Of a stretch of 64,000 nucleotides of DNA, positions 36,511 to 45,947 are shown in pieces. The position numbers and the translations under genes were made by a program. Source of the DNA: JBCAWW01 sp045106675 (GTDB taxonomy: Bacteria; Bacteroidota; Bacteroidia; J057); assembly GCA_045106675.1 (NCBI GenBank), contig JBGCFA010000041.1:1-64000 (forward strand), in the 5' to 3' direction. Each line of letters starts with the position of its first letter. Position 1 is the first letter of the stretch. The notes under the pieces are model-generated. The model did not search any database. It saw nothing but the letters and a program-made list of their open reading frames with translations, and was not told the DNA's origin.

Positions 36511-36891
36511 TTATGCGCCTACCTGCTCTGTATAAGCAGCTGCATCCAATAGCTTAGCATCCTCAACAGTTTCGCTCAGGCGGATTTTAACCATCCAACC
36601 CTCGCCATAAGGATCTTTATTTACTAGCTCTGGATCATCGGCCAGCGCTTCATTTAATTCGATTACTTCACCAGCAATGGGCATATACAGATCCGAAACG
36701 GTTTTTACTGCTTCAACTGTACCAAATACTTCATTGCGATCGAGGCTTTCGCCTTCCGTTTCAATCTCTACATAAACGATGTCACCAAGTTCGCCAGCAG
36801 CAAATTCAGTAATGCCAACTGTGGCGATATCGCCTTCGATTTTGATCCATTCGTGATCAGTGGTGTAGAAGAGAGTTTCGGGGAACTGCAT
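36511..36891 (-). CDS. gcvH: Glycine cleavage system H protein
   Basis: 126 residues, full length. FYTTDHEWIKIEGD at the start, VGITEFAAGELGDIVYVE, and the lipoylation site EAVKTVSDLYMP with the modified lysine near residue 63 are all present. It carries the lipoyl-bound aminomethyl group between the P, T and L proteins of glycine cleavage. The P, T and L genes are not in this window, and no glycine-riboswitch-like sequence was seen in the 88 bases upstream. Confidence 0.97.
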   Translation of the reverse strand: MQFPETLFYTTDHEWIKIEGDIATVGITEFAAGELGDIVYVEIETEGESLDRNEVFGTVEAVKTVSDLYMPIAGEVIELNEALADDPELVNKDPYGEGWMVKIRLSETVEDAKLLDAAAYTEQVGA

Positions 36892-36979
36892 AGGGTTAGA
36901 ATTTCCGTGTTCAGTAAAATATGTACATATGCACTAAGGCGAACGAAGGTACGATTTTTCTGTTGAGAAATCCATCGGG

Positions 36980-38212
36980 TCAATATCGTTTTTGTCTTAC
37001 TTTTTTGCTTCGCAGAACGCTTTCACAATCCGCTAAAAAGCTTGCTATATTTTCGTCCAATATGGAGTGAGCTTCGATCCAAGCCCGATTACGCGGCGCA
37101 AACTCGCCCTTCCAGTGCTCAGACTCTTCCATCACTTTGAGGATACCATCAGCTAGATGCTCTGGCGTAAAGGGATCAACCATCCACGCATTTTCCTGAT
37201 GAGCAAGTAGTTCGCGATGAGCGGAGATATTATTGACGATCGGTATTGCTCCTACATAACGCCCTTCCGCCAAAGCATTGGAGTAGCCATCATATACAGG
37301 CGCAACCACAAAAGAATCCACAATCGACCATAAGTCAATTACTTCTTGTCGATCTAGCAAGCTGCGTTCATAATGAAAATTCTCAAATTGCTCCGCCAAG
37401 GCAATTGCTTTAGCATCTACTTTAGGTGGTATATCATATCCTGCAGAGAGCATAATCAGTTTTAAATCTCTTACGCCACGGCGAACGAGGCGTTCGAAAG
37501 CATCTAAGATCACATCTCCCTGGTATACAGGCTTCATGCCTCTAGGACTTAGCACCACTTTTTGCCAATCACGGACGCCATATTTTTCCCGCAGCGCGGA
37601 ACGCTTAGCCTCATCAGTATTAAAGGTAGCAGGTTCTACGCCCCAGCGATTGAGTTTTACGCGTTCATCAGGGATGCCAAACCAATTTCTAACCGCATGT
37701 ACCAATTCCAGATTGTCGCCCGTAATCAAATCAGAAGCCTCTAAGGCTTGCTGTATATATCTCCTAAACACACTCCACTTAAAGCGATATTGGACTTTGC
37801 TCAGCAATCCTATCTTAGTGGCATTGCTATTCCAAATTCGCTCAGGACTAATTTCGAGTTCCGCGAAGCGGGAAGGATACTCCAATATATCAGCGCCCAT
37901 GGCGATACTCACCATCGGCCTAAAGCCAGATCGCATCCCCCATACACTAAAAGGCGTAACATTGATCGGATTGATAATGTCGATACGATGACGCACTAAT
38001 TCTTGAAACAAATCAGGACCGCCAGCGAGATAGCTGCGATAGGTCAACTCCCCATTAATCGTAGATTTGGGTTCGATTGAGACGCAAGGCACGCCTTTGA
38101 TCCATTCTTGAGAAAAAGAAAATACGGTAACCTTAGCGCCTGCTTTTTGCAGCGCTCTAGCCCATTTTTGGGTATGAAAATTAGCAGGGTCAGATAAAAT
38201 CCCTATGTGCAT
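36980..38212 (-). CDS. GT4-type glycosyltransferase
   Basis: 410 residues. The N-terminus (MHIGILSDPANFHTQKWARAL) is a GT-B first strand and acceptor loop; the C-terminal half has VVLSPRGMKPVYQGD, LIMLSAGYD and DGYSNALAEGRYVGAIP, where D replaces the first Glu of the usual E-x7-E motif. It likely adds a sugar to a cell-surface glycan or lipid. It starts 8 bases after the stop of the big barrel-protein gene and probably shares its transcript. Several copies of the dispersed palindrome lie within the coding region (37006, 37588, 37858); the first encodes SVLRSK near the end. Confidence 0.85.
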   Translation of the reverse strand: MHIGILSDPANFHTQKWARALQKAGAKVTVFSFSQEWIKGVPCVSIEPKSTINGELTYRSYLAGGPDLFQELVRHRIDIINPINVTPFSVWGMRSGFRPMVSIAMGADILEYPSRFAELEISPERIWNSNATKIGLLSKVQYRFKWSVFRRYIQQALEASDLITGDNLELVHAVRNWFGIPDERVKLNRWGVEPATFNTDEAKRSALREKYGVRDWQKVVLSPRGMKPVYQGDVILDAFERLVRRGVRDLKLIMLSAGYDIPPKVDAKAIALAEQFENFHYERSLLDRQEVIDLWSIVDSFVVAPVYDGYSNALAEGRYVGAIPIVNNISAHRELLAHQENAWMVDPFTPEHLADGILKVMEESEHWKGEFAPRNRAWIEAHSILDENIASFLADCESVLRSKKVRQKRY

Positions 38213-38220
38213 AAATTGTG

Positions 38221-41200
38221 TTAAAAATTCTTACCGACCGAAGTCATCAACATGGGTGCTCTTAAGGTACCATCATCCAATCCCCATGCCAGATCAAAAC
38301 GCATAGAGTAACCGATCACATTGGCTCGCAAACCTGCTCCAAAGCCAAGCAAAAAAGGACTTTTAAGCGTTTGTAACTTTACGGTAATCGGTCCATTGGT
38401 GAGGATCTGAGTGTCCGTCGGGTTTTTATCCGAAAATGGATTGCCATCAACCCAAACAGTACCCACATCCAAAAATGGAATCAATTCTAGATTGTAGAGA
38501 TTTTTGGAGTTGAGCGCGCTCTTAGCCATACGACTCAGCGGCATCCGTAATTCTACACTGCCCATGATGTAACGCGTTCCTTCGCGAGAGTTTGGTCTAA
38601 ATCCACGTAAGGGCATCAGGAAGTTTTGAAAGTGGAAACTATGGAGTGATGTGTCGATGGTATTGCTACGTCCCGCCAAGGCTTCTCTCTGGAAGGCTAT
38701 CGGTGGCAAAAATCGTTCATTGGTGCCTCCGAGGTAATATTGTACTTGCTCATTGGGAATATTGAAGCCTCCCGCAAAGCGCGACGCCAAGACAAATTTG
38801 CGATAGAAACTAGTGTAATTTTTCACCTCAGCCTGTACCCGACTAAAGGCAAATGCGTTTTCACTAGTCGAATAATAGCTATCAAAAAAGGCCTCCGCTT
38901 TCCAGCCTTGATAAGCATAGCCTGCCGTCTCACGCACATTGTTGAAACGAATTCCAGCTCCGCCTCGCAAGATGGCATCTTGATCATCCAAGGGATCTTG
39001 ACGTAAAAACTGCTGGTCTTTACGATCGATATAGTAGCCACCGAGACTACCTTCAACACTTAGATTTGAAGTAATCGGATAACGAATCCCAGCATTGATA
39101 CGCATCTGATCAAAGCGGAAGATAAAGGAATCAGCTTCTAGATTATTCTCTCGTCGGAGCTGGCGACTCACATAACCAGCTTCCGCAAATAGGTCGAGGC
39201 GATTTTTGTTATAACTATAGGTGATATCACTATCGATGCCAGTACCGCTGATGAGATAAGGAGCAACCCTGACGCCAAATTTATGATTGTCAAAGATGTC
39301 TGAAAAGCCTGCACTAAATTCAAAGCCATACTGCGCTACTGGATCAAAATTCCAATTCAAACCCAGATAATCTGCCTGCCATGCCCGACTTGCGGTACCG
39401 AGATTTTCGACCTCTACATCTGCAATTTCAGGCTTGGGCTCATTGCCAAACACAGTTGGTGGCGGCAATTTGGGGCGACGCTCTTGACGCTGACGACTAG
39501 GCTCGGTGGGACGCTTAGCTTCATAAGGTTCTTCTTCCTCGTCAAAAATATAGTAGCGTACAGGACGATCATTCTCTTCCTTTTTTTCTTCCTTTGGTTC
39601 CGCTTGCGGAACGTTTGGGGTCGTGGGTTCTGCCTTAGGTTGAACCAAAGCCTGCAAACGAGACTCCTTCAGTTGTTTTTCTTGGTAAGCAGCTAAATCC
39701 TCCACCCGCAAGAGGGTCGGTTGTGGGGGGACGCCCGCTTGAAAACTAGACAATGGCACCAAACTAGCCGTCAACCTGCCATGTTCGGCACTGCTAAGCA
39801 AAACTTCTCCATTGGCGATTTGCAGTTTTGAAACCCCCAAAGCCAAATTTGATAATACTTGCTGCTCTCCTGTAAAGATATTGGCCTGGTGTATATTATG
39901 AATTCCGGTTTCGTCTGAAACATAGCCTATTTCAAAACCACTGATCGGAAAGGATTGCCGCTCATTAGCTAGTGGAGTACGACTGATACGTATGATCGTA
40001 TCCTCCTCTAAGTCATAGCGAAATAAATCAAAATCATTGCTATGTGCCGCCCAAGCTCCACTTTGATCCTGCATCAAAGTGCTATCACGATTGGAACTAA
40101 AATACAGATAGGCACCATCCAAACTCCAACTAGGGTCCAGATCATCAAAGCTATCATCGGTCAATGCACTCAAATTGGCATCGCCAGCATTGGTAAGGAA
40201 TAGATCCACGCGACTTTCGCGCAGTGCTGACACGGCTATCTTACGCCCATCATTGGACCATTGAAGGTCCACGATTTTTTGCACATTCTTGCTTAGTTCT
40301 TTGTAGCTAACGTCTTTTTCGTCGGTCTGCCAATATGCCAAAGCAAGTGTTTTATCGAGGAAACTACTCGCTACTATTTGCCGGCCATTAGGGTGCCAGC
40401 TCAGTGTGGGTTCAAATTCAGTAAAACGTGCATCCGAACGCTTGAGACCAGACACAATTGGTCCTTCTCTGAGTTCTAAAGTTTCTAGATCATATAGCCA
40501 AACCGACTGCAGCCCATCACGCTCCAAGTATAAAGCGACATTATCGCCCTTAGGATTGGGAGCAGCGGACAACAAATTGTAGCGATTAGGCAGTTCGATT
40601 TTTTGTAAGCCCGACAAATCTTCCCAAGCGGTCCGTTGACTCACCTGATTGCCATAGCGTACTTTGATATACTCACGCCAGCGTTCCGTCAAAGTCGGTA
40701 AAGAAATCCCCAAAACTGAGATGATACCGGACTCTACCGAACGAGCGATATTGACCAGGTAAACGATCTCGGAGATTTTGGGTTCACCGTATTCGCGGGT
40801 GATATAGTGCCAGATGGATTTACGGACGATACGATTGATATACTCGTCGCCTTCGAGAGCCATATCGAGTAAGTCGTCATTACGAACGCTGGTAATCCAC
40901 ATTTCGTCTTCGTAGGTCCATCCGGTAGACACATATTCCAATAAGCCTTCCCAATACCAACGTGGATTGTGTTGGAGGATGGCGCTTTGCACGATATTGC
41001 CTAAGCGCTTGCCGTTGGCGAACTCCTGCATGATGAGGCGGGCCGTTTCGCGACGCGTCTCTGCATACAATAGATTCAAATCACCATGATAGATGATCTT
41101 GCCGATCGGATCTTCAAAGTTTAGTACGCCTGGGTTTTCAACATCTGGCTCTAAGCTAAAATTGGATTGCAACACTTCATTGGCATCATTGAAATAGACG

Positions 41201-41436
41201 AGCATATAGCGTTGCTCTGGCTTATAGTCAAATAATATCCCCAGTTCATACCTAGCCTGCTCCGCATAACGCGCAACTCTGGCGGCGGCATTGGCATCAC
41301 TACCTTTGTATAGGACATCAAAATGTTCCGATTGGACTTGTTTCCAATTGGCATAGTTGGCAAAGGGTTCGTACTGTGCTTGAAGCGTCAAGCCTGCCAT
41401 CAAGCAGACTGTCATGATAAGATGACGTAGGGGCAT
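38221..41436 (-). CDS. Peptidase-like + beta-propeller + outer-membrane barrel protein
   Basis: 1071 residues with signal peptide (MPLRHLIMTVCLMAGLTLQAQ). Residues about 25-260 resemble peptidase-MA-like domains (SEHFDVLYKGSDANAA, then PRWYWEGLLEYVSTGW), but the HExxH position reads IMQEF, so it is probably not an active metallopeptidase. Residues about 270-590 form a WD40/TolB-like propeller (PTLSWHPNGRQIVAS, DLDPSWSLDGAYLYFSSNRDS). A charged linker of about 90 residues rich in Glu, Lys, Arg and Pro follows. From about 685 to the end is a BamA/D15-like barrel (FGVRVAPYLISG, RYIMGSVELRMPLSR, ending SVGKNF with terminal Phe). It should sit in the outer membrane with periplasmic domains. No substrate can be inferred. 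Confidence 0.82.
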   Translation of the reverse strand: MPLRHLIMTVCLMAGLTLQAQYEPFANYANWKQVQSEHFDVLYKGSDANAAARVARYAEQARYELGILFDYKPEQRYMLVYFNDANEVLQSNFSLEPDVENPGVLNFEDPIGKIIYHGDLNLLYAETRRETARLIMQEFANGKRLGNIVQSAILQHNPRWYWEGLLEYVSTGWTYEDEMWITSVRNDDLLDMALEGDEYINRIVRKSIWHYITREYGEPKISEIVYLVNIARSVESGIISVLGISLPTLTERWREYIKVRYGNQVSQRTAWEDLSGLQKIELPNRYNLLSAAPNPKGDNVALYLERDGLQSVWLYDLETLELREGPIVSGLKRSDARFTEFEPTLSWHPNGRQIVASSFLDKTLALAYWQTDEKDVSYKELSKNVQKIVDLQWSNDGRKIAVSALRESRVDLFLTNAGDANLSALTDDSFDDLDPSWSLDGAYLYFSSNRDSTLMQDQSGAWAAHSNDFDLFRYDLEEDTIIRISRTPLANERQSFPISGFEIGYVSDETGIHNIHQANIFTGEQQVLSNLALGVSKLQIANGEVLLSSAEHGRLTASLVPLSSFQAGVPPQPTLLRVEDLAAYQEKQLKESRLQALVQPKAEPTTPNVPQAEPKEEKKEENDRPVRYYIFDEEEEPYEAKRPTEPSRQRQERRPKLPPPTVFGNEPKPEIADVEVENLGTASRAWQADYLGLNWNFDPVAQYGFEFSAGFSDIFDNHKFGVRVAPYLISGTGIDSDITYSYNKNRLDLFAEAGYVSRQLRRENNLEADSFIFRFDQMRINAGIRYPITSNLSVEGSLGGYYIDRKDQQFLRQDPLDDQDAILRGGAGIRFNNVRETAGYAYQGWKAEAFFDSYYSTSENAFAFSRVQAEVKNYTSFYRKFVLASRFAGGFNIPNEQVQYYLGGTNERFLPPIAFQREALAGRSNTIDTSLHSFHFQNFLMPLRGFRPNSREGTRYIMGSVELRMPLSRMAKSALNSKNLYNLELIPFLDVGTVWVDGNPFSDKNPTDTQILTNGPITVKLQTLKSPFLLGFGAGLRANVIGYSMRFDLAWGLDDGTLRAPMLMTSVGKNF

Positions 41437-41739
41437 AAAGTTCAGGTTGGTTAAGGCTACTTAATACCTAGATAGGAAAATACGAAAAATTCCCCACGGG
41501 TTTTAGAGAAAAATCTCGGTATCCATACATATAGCAAGAACGGTTTAGTATTGAGGAGAAAGTATAGAGTACCAAGAAGTTGTTTTCGTATTACTCTAGG
41601 TATTCACATTGAGCTCGCCGAAATGCCTTTCAAAGACTAAAAGATGCTTCGGCAAGCTCAGCAAGACAATAAAATTGAAATCCATTACGGATTCAGAATC
41701 CAATTATAGTCCTCCTACTAAATACTTTCTACTTACATA
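41437..41739. repeat. 303-base gap with TTCGGCAAGCTC hairpin repeat
   Basis: No gene. CACATTGAGCTCGCCGAAAT (41606-41625) pairs with a later TTCGGCAAGCTCAGC across about 25 bases, giving a long hairpin up to 41667. A related pair of blocks lies at 51551-51636. The rest shows nothing recognisable. Confidence 0.65.
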
Positions 41740-42822
41740 CTATTTAATAAACCGAGAAAGTTCCATTTCGTTTGGCATCTGCCAGACATTCTCACAAATT
41801 CCTTGCGCGAGCAGCTTTGAAGTGTAAGGAGCGAGGAGCACACCCTTGGTGCCAAAGCCACTCAATACGTATACGTAATCAAAGTCTGGATGGATTCCGA
41901 CGATGGGTCGTCGATTGGGAGTAGTAGGCCGAATGCCCGCAAAATGATCTACGATTTCGTAAGGAACTTTTAAGAGTTTTTCGAGATGGGTTTCGATTTC
42001 AGCCTTGCCTTCATCGGTAGGTTGGGCGTGTTCAAATTGATTGCGGTAAGTGGAGCCAGTTAAGTATCGATCCTCTCCTAGCGGGATGAGGTAGACCTTT
42101 TTGGAGACCACATAAGGTAGTTGCAGCTCAGGAGCATGGAGGATGAGGATTTCGCCTTTGTTGGGGATGAGTTTGAGAAAGGAGAGATATGGATTTTGGG
42201 CTAGGGCAGGACCTTCTGCGAAAACGAGGCGATCAAATTGCAGTTTGCCTGATGCCGTTTGGATTGAGCGTTCGGCAAGGCCGATAGCCTCATAATCTAT
42301 GCGTTCGCGAATGAGCGAAAAACGATCATTTTGCTGTAACAAACGGTGTAAGTCATCGATAAATGCGCCCGTCTCTAACCAGCCACAGGGCAATATCCTG
42401 ATCCCTCCATGCGGGTTGATGATGCGTTCCGCGAATAGCGGTGTCTCCTGAAAAACAACCATCTCAGCATAAGCCGGATCAGCCGCCTTGCCTGTCCATT
42501 TGTTGTACTCCTCAAAAGTCTTGAAGGGACGATATATCTCAGAGTAATGAATGTGCTGACGCAGAGAAGCATAGGCCGGCTGGGCAAAGAATGCCTCGAT
42601 CTCCGCTAATAAGGTCTCCGCCAACCATGATTTTGCCCCAAAGCGACCGGTGATCACATTGAACAGTCCCGCAGCTACTCTCGAAGCAGCTCTTGGAGCG
42701 CCATCATCAATCAGACTGACCTGATGACCAGCTTCTAGTAGTCGAGCAGCCAAAAAGCTACCGGCTAGGCCGCCACCAAGGATGGCAATATGTTGGGGAT
42801 AGTTCAAGATATTTTGGAGCAA
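41740..42822 (-). CDS. FAD-dependent oxidoreductase (DAO family)
   Basis: 360 residues. The N-terminal IAILGGGLAGSFLAARLLEAGHQVSLID is a Rossmann dinucleotide-binding motif. RVAAGLFNVITGRF and, near the C-terminus, GIRPTTPNRRPIVGIHPDFDYVYVLSGFGTKGV match D-amino-acid-oxidase-like flavoproteins. The substrate is not known; glycine, sarcosine or modified amino-acid oxidation are typical of the family. It has no signal peptide and stands alone, upstream of the second PadR module with which it is divergent. A dispersed-palindrome copy (42836-42854) lies in its upstream region. Confidence 0.85.
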   Translation of the reverse strand: MLQNILNYPQHIAILGGGLAGSFLAARLLEAGHQVSLIDDGAPRAASRVAAGLFNVITGRFGAKSWLAETLLAEIEAFFAQPAYASLRQHIHYSEIYRPFKTFEEYNKWTGKAADPAYAEMVVFQETPLFAERIINPHGGIRILPCGWLETGAFIDDLHRLLQQNDRFSLIRERIDYEAIGLAERSIQTASGKLQFDRLVFAEGPALAQNPYLSFLKLIPNKGEILILHAPELQLPYVVSKKVYLIPLGEDRYLTGSTYRNQFEHAQPTDEGKAEIETHLEKLLKVPYEIVDHFAGIRPTTPNRRPIVGIHPDFDYVYVLSGFGTKGVLLAPYTSKLLAQGICENVWQMPNEMELSRFIK

Positions 42823-42920
42823 AGATAGGGTTTTGCTGCTTTGCAGAACGCTTGAACGAATCGACCTTTTTTAGCAAGGGTCGATTGATAGATAAAAATG
42901 TGGCAAAGCTGCCTACTCCA

Positions 42921-42976
42921 TATTTCCTTAACAAATATGAATATAATGTATTACATTCATATTTGTTAAGGAAATA
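42921..42976 (+). promoter_or_regulatory. 22-bp perfect-arm palindrome upstream of PadR 2
   Basis: Left arm 42921-42942 (begins TATTTCCTTAACAAATATG), 12-base centre, right arm 42955-42976, with all 22 pairs matching. A smaller palindrome AATGT-ATT-ACATT sits at the centre. The right arm carries AAGGAA, the likely ribosome binding site, 9 bases before the ATG. It is a plausible PadR operator and may also form an mRNA hairpin over the Shine-Dalgarno sequence. Confidence 0.75.
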
Positions 42977-42982
42977 ATAGTT

Positions 42983-43309
42983 ATGAGTAATTTCTCCCTG
43001 AGTGGATTTGAAGAACTTGTTTTATTGGCGGTTGCGGCTCAGTATAAGCAGGCTTATGGTGTCTCGATCAAAAAGAGCCTAGAGGAGCAATTAGACAAAA
43101 AGGTGAATCTCAGTGCTGTACATGTGACGCTAAAACGGATGTCTGAAAAGGGTTTTGTTCGCTCAGAGTTTGGAGGGATTACCAAGGAACGAGGAGGGAG
43201 AAGGAAAAAATTCTACATCATTTCTGCAACTGGCAAAGCAGCCTTGGATAAGCAGTATGAAGTCCGGACTCGTATGTATCGTCAGATCCCAAAAATTAGC
43301 TTTGACTGA
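42983..43309 (+). CDS. PadR-family transcriptional regulator 2
   Basis: 108 residues. Winged-helix blocks: LSGFEELVLLAVAAQ, AYGVSIKKSLEEQL, LSAVHVTLKRMSEKGFVRSE, RRKKFYIISATGKAAL. It belongs to the PadR-like group that controls ABC-type permease genes in Bacteroidota. AAGGA lies at good spacing before the ATG. Its stop overlaps the start of the permease gene by one base (TGATG). A 22-bp palindrome immediately upstream is the probable operator. Confidence 0.93.
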   Translation: MSNFSLSGFEELVLLAVAAQYKQAYGVSIKKSLEEQLDKKVNLSAVHVTLKRMSEKGFVRSEFGGITKERGGRRKKFYIISATGKAALDKQYEVRTRMYRQIPKISFD

Positions 43310-45915
43310 TGAAAGCACAACCTCCACATCAAGCTATCCGCTTCCTCCGATGGTTTTGTCGAGCGGACTTTATCGAGGAAATCGAAGGAGATCTAATTGA
43401 ATCATTCGGACAGCAGTTTGATCAAGCAGATCGAACTGCAAATTTGACCTTTTTATGGTGGGTACTTCAATATTTCAGACCAGCTTTTCTCAAGACATTT
43501 CAATCTCCACGCATCATGAACTTTGCCTTAATTAAACATGATTTCATCATCACCTCACGTACTTTGTGGCAAAACAGAACCACTTTTTTCATCAACTTAA
43601 TTGGGTTGTCAACAGGTCTGGCTTGCGCTTTCTTGATTTACCTGTGGGTGCAGGACGAAATAGAGATGGACAAATTTCATGAACATGATGCACACTTATA
43701 TCAAGTCATGCGTGATATAAGCATGAATGGAGAGACGCAGATTGCTGATTGGGTACCAGGACCTTTAGCAGAAGCAATTAAGTCAGAAATCCCAGGGATA
43801 AAATATGCTACTTCTTATAAAACGCATCCCATATTAGGAGGGGGAATTGTCTTTGAAAACCAAAGTCTGAGAGCGATCCCCATGTATGCAGATCAATCAT
43901 TTCTCAAAGTATTTAGCTATCCCTTACTCCACGGAGATAAGAACCAAGTCCTTGCTGATAAATATGCCGCCCTCATTTCGGAGGAGTTGGCAGTAAAATT
44001 ATTTGGAAAAACAGAACAAGCGATTGGAAAAGTCATTACCTGGGACAAGAAGCTGGGCAAAATCTATGATATGAGCAGGCCCCTGACGATCACTGGTGTA
44101 TTTCAGCGCCTTCCTGTCAATTCTACAGTAGCCTTTGATGTCATCTTGACCCAGGATTTTTACATCGAGCATAATCCTGGGGTACCTCTTTGGACTAATG
44201 ACCAAGCAACGGCGGCGATAGTCCTTGAACAAGGTATAAATATTGAAAACCTAGAAGCACAAATAGCCCAACTATCTAATTCACACACCGAGTTCGAACG
44301 AAAATTCGTCCTGAAACGATTTTCCTCCCTATATCTATACAATCAATTTGAAGAGGGAGGACAAGCTGGCGGAAGGATCACTTATATATGGTTGTTTTCC
44401 ATCATCGCACTACTGATCCTGTTGATTGCGAGTATCAATTATATGAACCTTTCAACTGCCAAAGCAAGTATCAGATTGAAGGAAATCGCCGTAAAAAAGA
44501 CGATGGGGGCAAGTCAATGGAGCCTGATTTTTCAATTTGTGAAAGAGTCTTTGTTGATTTCCTTTCTCGCCTTGATACTCGCCATTGGCCTAATCATATT
44601 TTTCCTTCCGTTCTTTAATCAGCTTACCGGAAAGCAAATTATGCTCGATTGGGATGTGAGGATATTAGCGGCTTTCTCCGGAATTGCCTTCTTTACCGGC
44701 TTGCTTTCTAGTAGCTACCCTGCCTTATATCTCTCTTCTTTTCGGCCCATTCAAATCTTCCAAAACAAGCTATCCCTATCAGGTAGTGAAGCTTGGACTC
44801 GCAAAGGCTTAGTCGTTTTCCAATTTACGATTTCCACTTTTTTCATCGTGGCAGTTCTAGTCATTTACCAACAAATGACCTACGTACATACCAAAAACCT
44901 CGGCTTTGAAAAAGATCATATTCTTAGTCTTAATATTGAAGGGGCATTGGTCAATAAAGTCAATCCATTCCTCAAAGAAGTTCGAAAGATTCCTACAGTG
45001 GTTCAAGCTTCGAGTTCTAATCATGAATTGGTGGGGGCAATGAACTGGACCTCGGGCATAGATTGGGATGGTAGAGCAGAGGACGAAAGTATCCAAATCA
45101 ACCCCGTTGTTTGCAATCATCATTTTGTTGAGACTTACGATATTCAGATCAAAGAAGGAAGATCTTTTTCTCCCGATTATGGTACCGATTCCACAAAAGT
45201 TATTTTGAATGAAGCTGCCGTTAAGCAGATGGGGCTAGAAAACCCGATAGGCCAATCCCTCACTTTTTGGGGTGATAAAGTATCCGTTGTAGGTGTTGCC
45301 GAAGATTTTCATTTCGAATCTCTCTACAAGCAGGTCGGCCCCTGCATCATCAAATTGGCAGGTAAGCAAGATGAATTTACCAGCTACATTTGGATAAAAA
45401 TGAGGGGAGGAGAAGAAAAAGCGGCGATTGAATCCGTCAAGCGATTGTATGCAGAATTTAATCCTGGATATACCTTCGAGTATGGATTTGTAGATGAAAC
45501 TTATGAAGCTTTATATGAATCTGAAAATAAGGTAGCTGCATTATCCAAGTACTTTGCCATCTTAGCGATTCTCATCTCTTGCTTGGGCCTCTTTGGACTA
45601 GTTGCTTTCACCTCCGAACGCCGTAATAAAGAGATCGGCATTCGTAAAATCCTCGGTGCAAGTGAATGGAGTATTATCCGTCTACTCTCCATTGATTTTA
45701 GCAAAATGGTAATCCTGTCGATTCTTATTGCCATTCCATCCAGTTATTTGCTTGCTAAGCACTGGTTGGAAAGTTTTGCTTACAAGATCGAATTGGCTTG
45801 GTGGTTCTTTGCTGCTTCTGCAATCTTTGCCTTATTGATTGCCTGGCTAACGGTAGCCGTTCAAACCCTCAAAGCAGCAAGCGCGAATCCAGTGAAAAGC
45901 ATCAGAAGTAAGTAA
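43309..45915 (+). CDS. MacB/FtsX-type ABC permease with PadR-linked prefix domain
   Basis: 868 residues. The N-terminal about 60 residues (FLRWFCRADFIEEIEGDLIESFGQQF) match the permease prefix domain 2 found after PadR genes. The first span is near residues 94-115 (FFINLIGLSTGLACAFLIYL), followed by a MacB periplasmic core domain, three spans with FtsX-like sequence (LLIASINYMNLSTAKASIRLKEIAVKKTMGAS), a second periplasmic core and a final FtsX unit (RRNKEIGIRKILGAS). It is an inner-membrane permease of an export or lipoprotein/antimicrobial-response ABC system; the ATPase gene is not nearby. It is translationally coupled to the PadR regulator. Confidence 0.92.
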   Translation: MKAQPPHQAIRFLRWFCRADFIEEIEGDLIESFGQQFDQADRTANLTFLWWVLQYFRPAFLKTFQSPRIMNFALIKHDFIITSRTLWQNRTTFFINLIGLSTGLACAFLIYLWVQDEIEMDKFHEHDAHLYQVMRDISMNGETQIADWVPGPLAEAIKSEIPGIKYATSYKTHPILGGGIVFENQSLRAIPMYADQSFLKVFSYPLLHGDKNQVLADKYAALISEELAVKLFGKTEQAIGKVITWDKKLGKIYDMSRPLTITGVFQRLPVNSTVAFDVILTQDFYIEHNPGVPLWTNDQATAAIVLEQGINIENLEAQIAQLSNSHTEFERKFVLKRFSSLYLYNQFEEGGQAGGRITYIWLFSIIALLILLIASINYMNLSTAKASIRLKEIAVKKTMGASQWSLIFQFVKESLLISFLALILAIGLIIFFLPFFNQLTGKQIMLDWDVRILAAFSGIAFFTGLLSSSYPALYLSSFRPIQIFQNKLSLSGSEAWTRKGLVVFQFTISTFFIVAVLVIYQQMTYVHTKNLGFEKDHILSLNIEGALVNKVNPFLKEVRKIPTVVQASSSNHELVGAMNWTSGIDWDGRAEDESIQINPVVCNHHFVETYDIQIKEGRSFSPDYGTDSTKVILNEAAVKQMGLENPIGQSLTFWGDKVSVVGVAEDFHFESLYKQVGPCIIKLAGKQDEFTSYIWIKMRGGEEKAAIESVKRLYAEFNPGYTFEYGFVDETYEALYESENKVAALSKYFAILAILISCLGLFGLVAFTSERRNKEIGIRKILGASEWSIIRLLSIDFSKMVILSILIAIPSSYLLAKHWLESFAYKIELAWWFFAASAIFALLIAWLTVAVQTLKAASANPVKSIRSK

Positions 45916-45927
45916 CGACAATATCAT

Positions 45928-45946
45928 CGTTCTGCGAAGCAGAAAA
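45928..45946. repeat. Dispersed palindrome copy between permease and uvrB
   Basis: CGTTCTGCGAAGCAGAAAA lies in the 32-base gap between convergent genes and may serve as a shared 3' hairpin. Confidence 0.65.
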
Positions 45947-45947
45947 C

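Noticed and set aside
36892..36979. Glycine riboswitch before gcvH
   Set aside because: The gap is only 88 bases and shows none of the expected paired elements.
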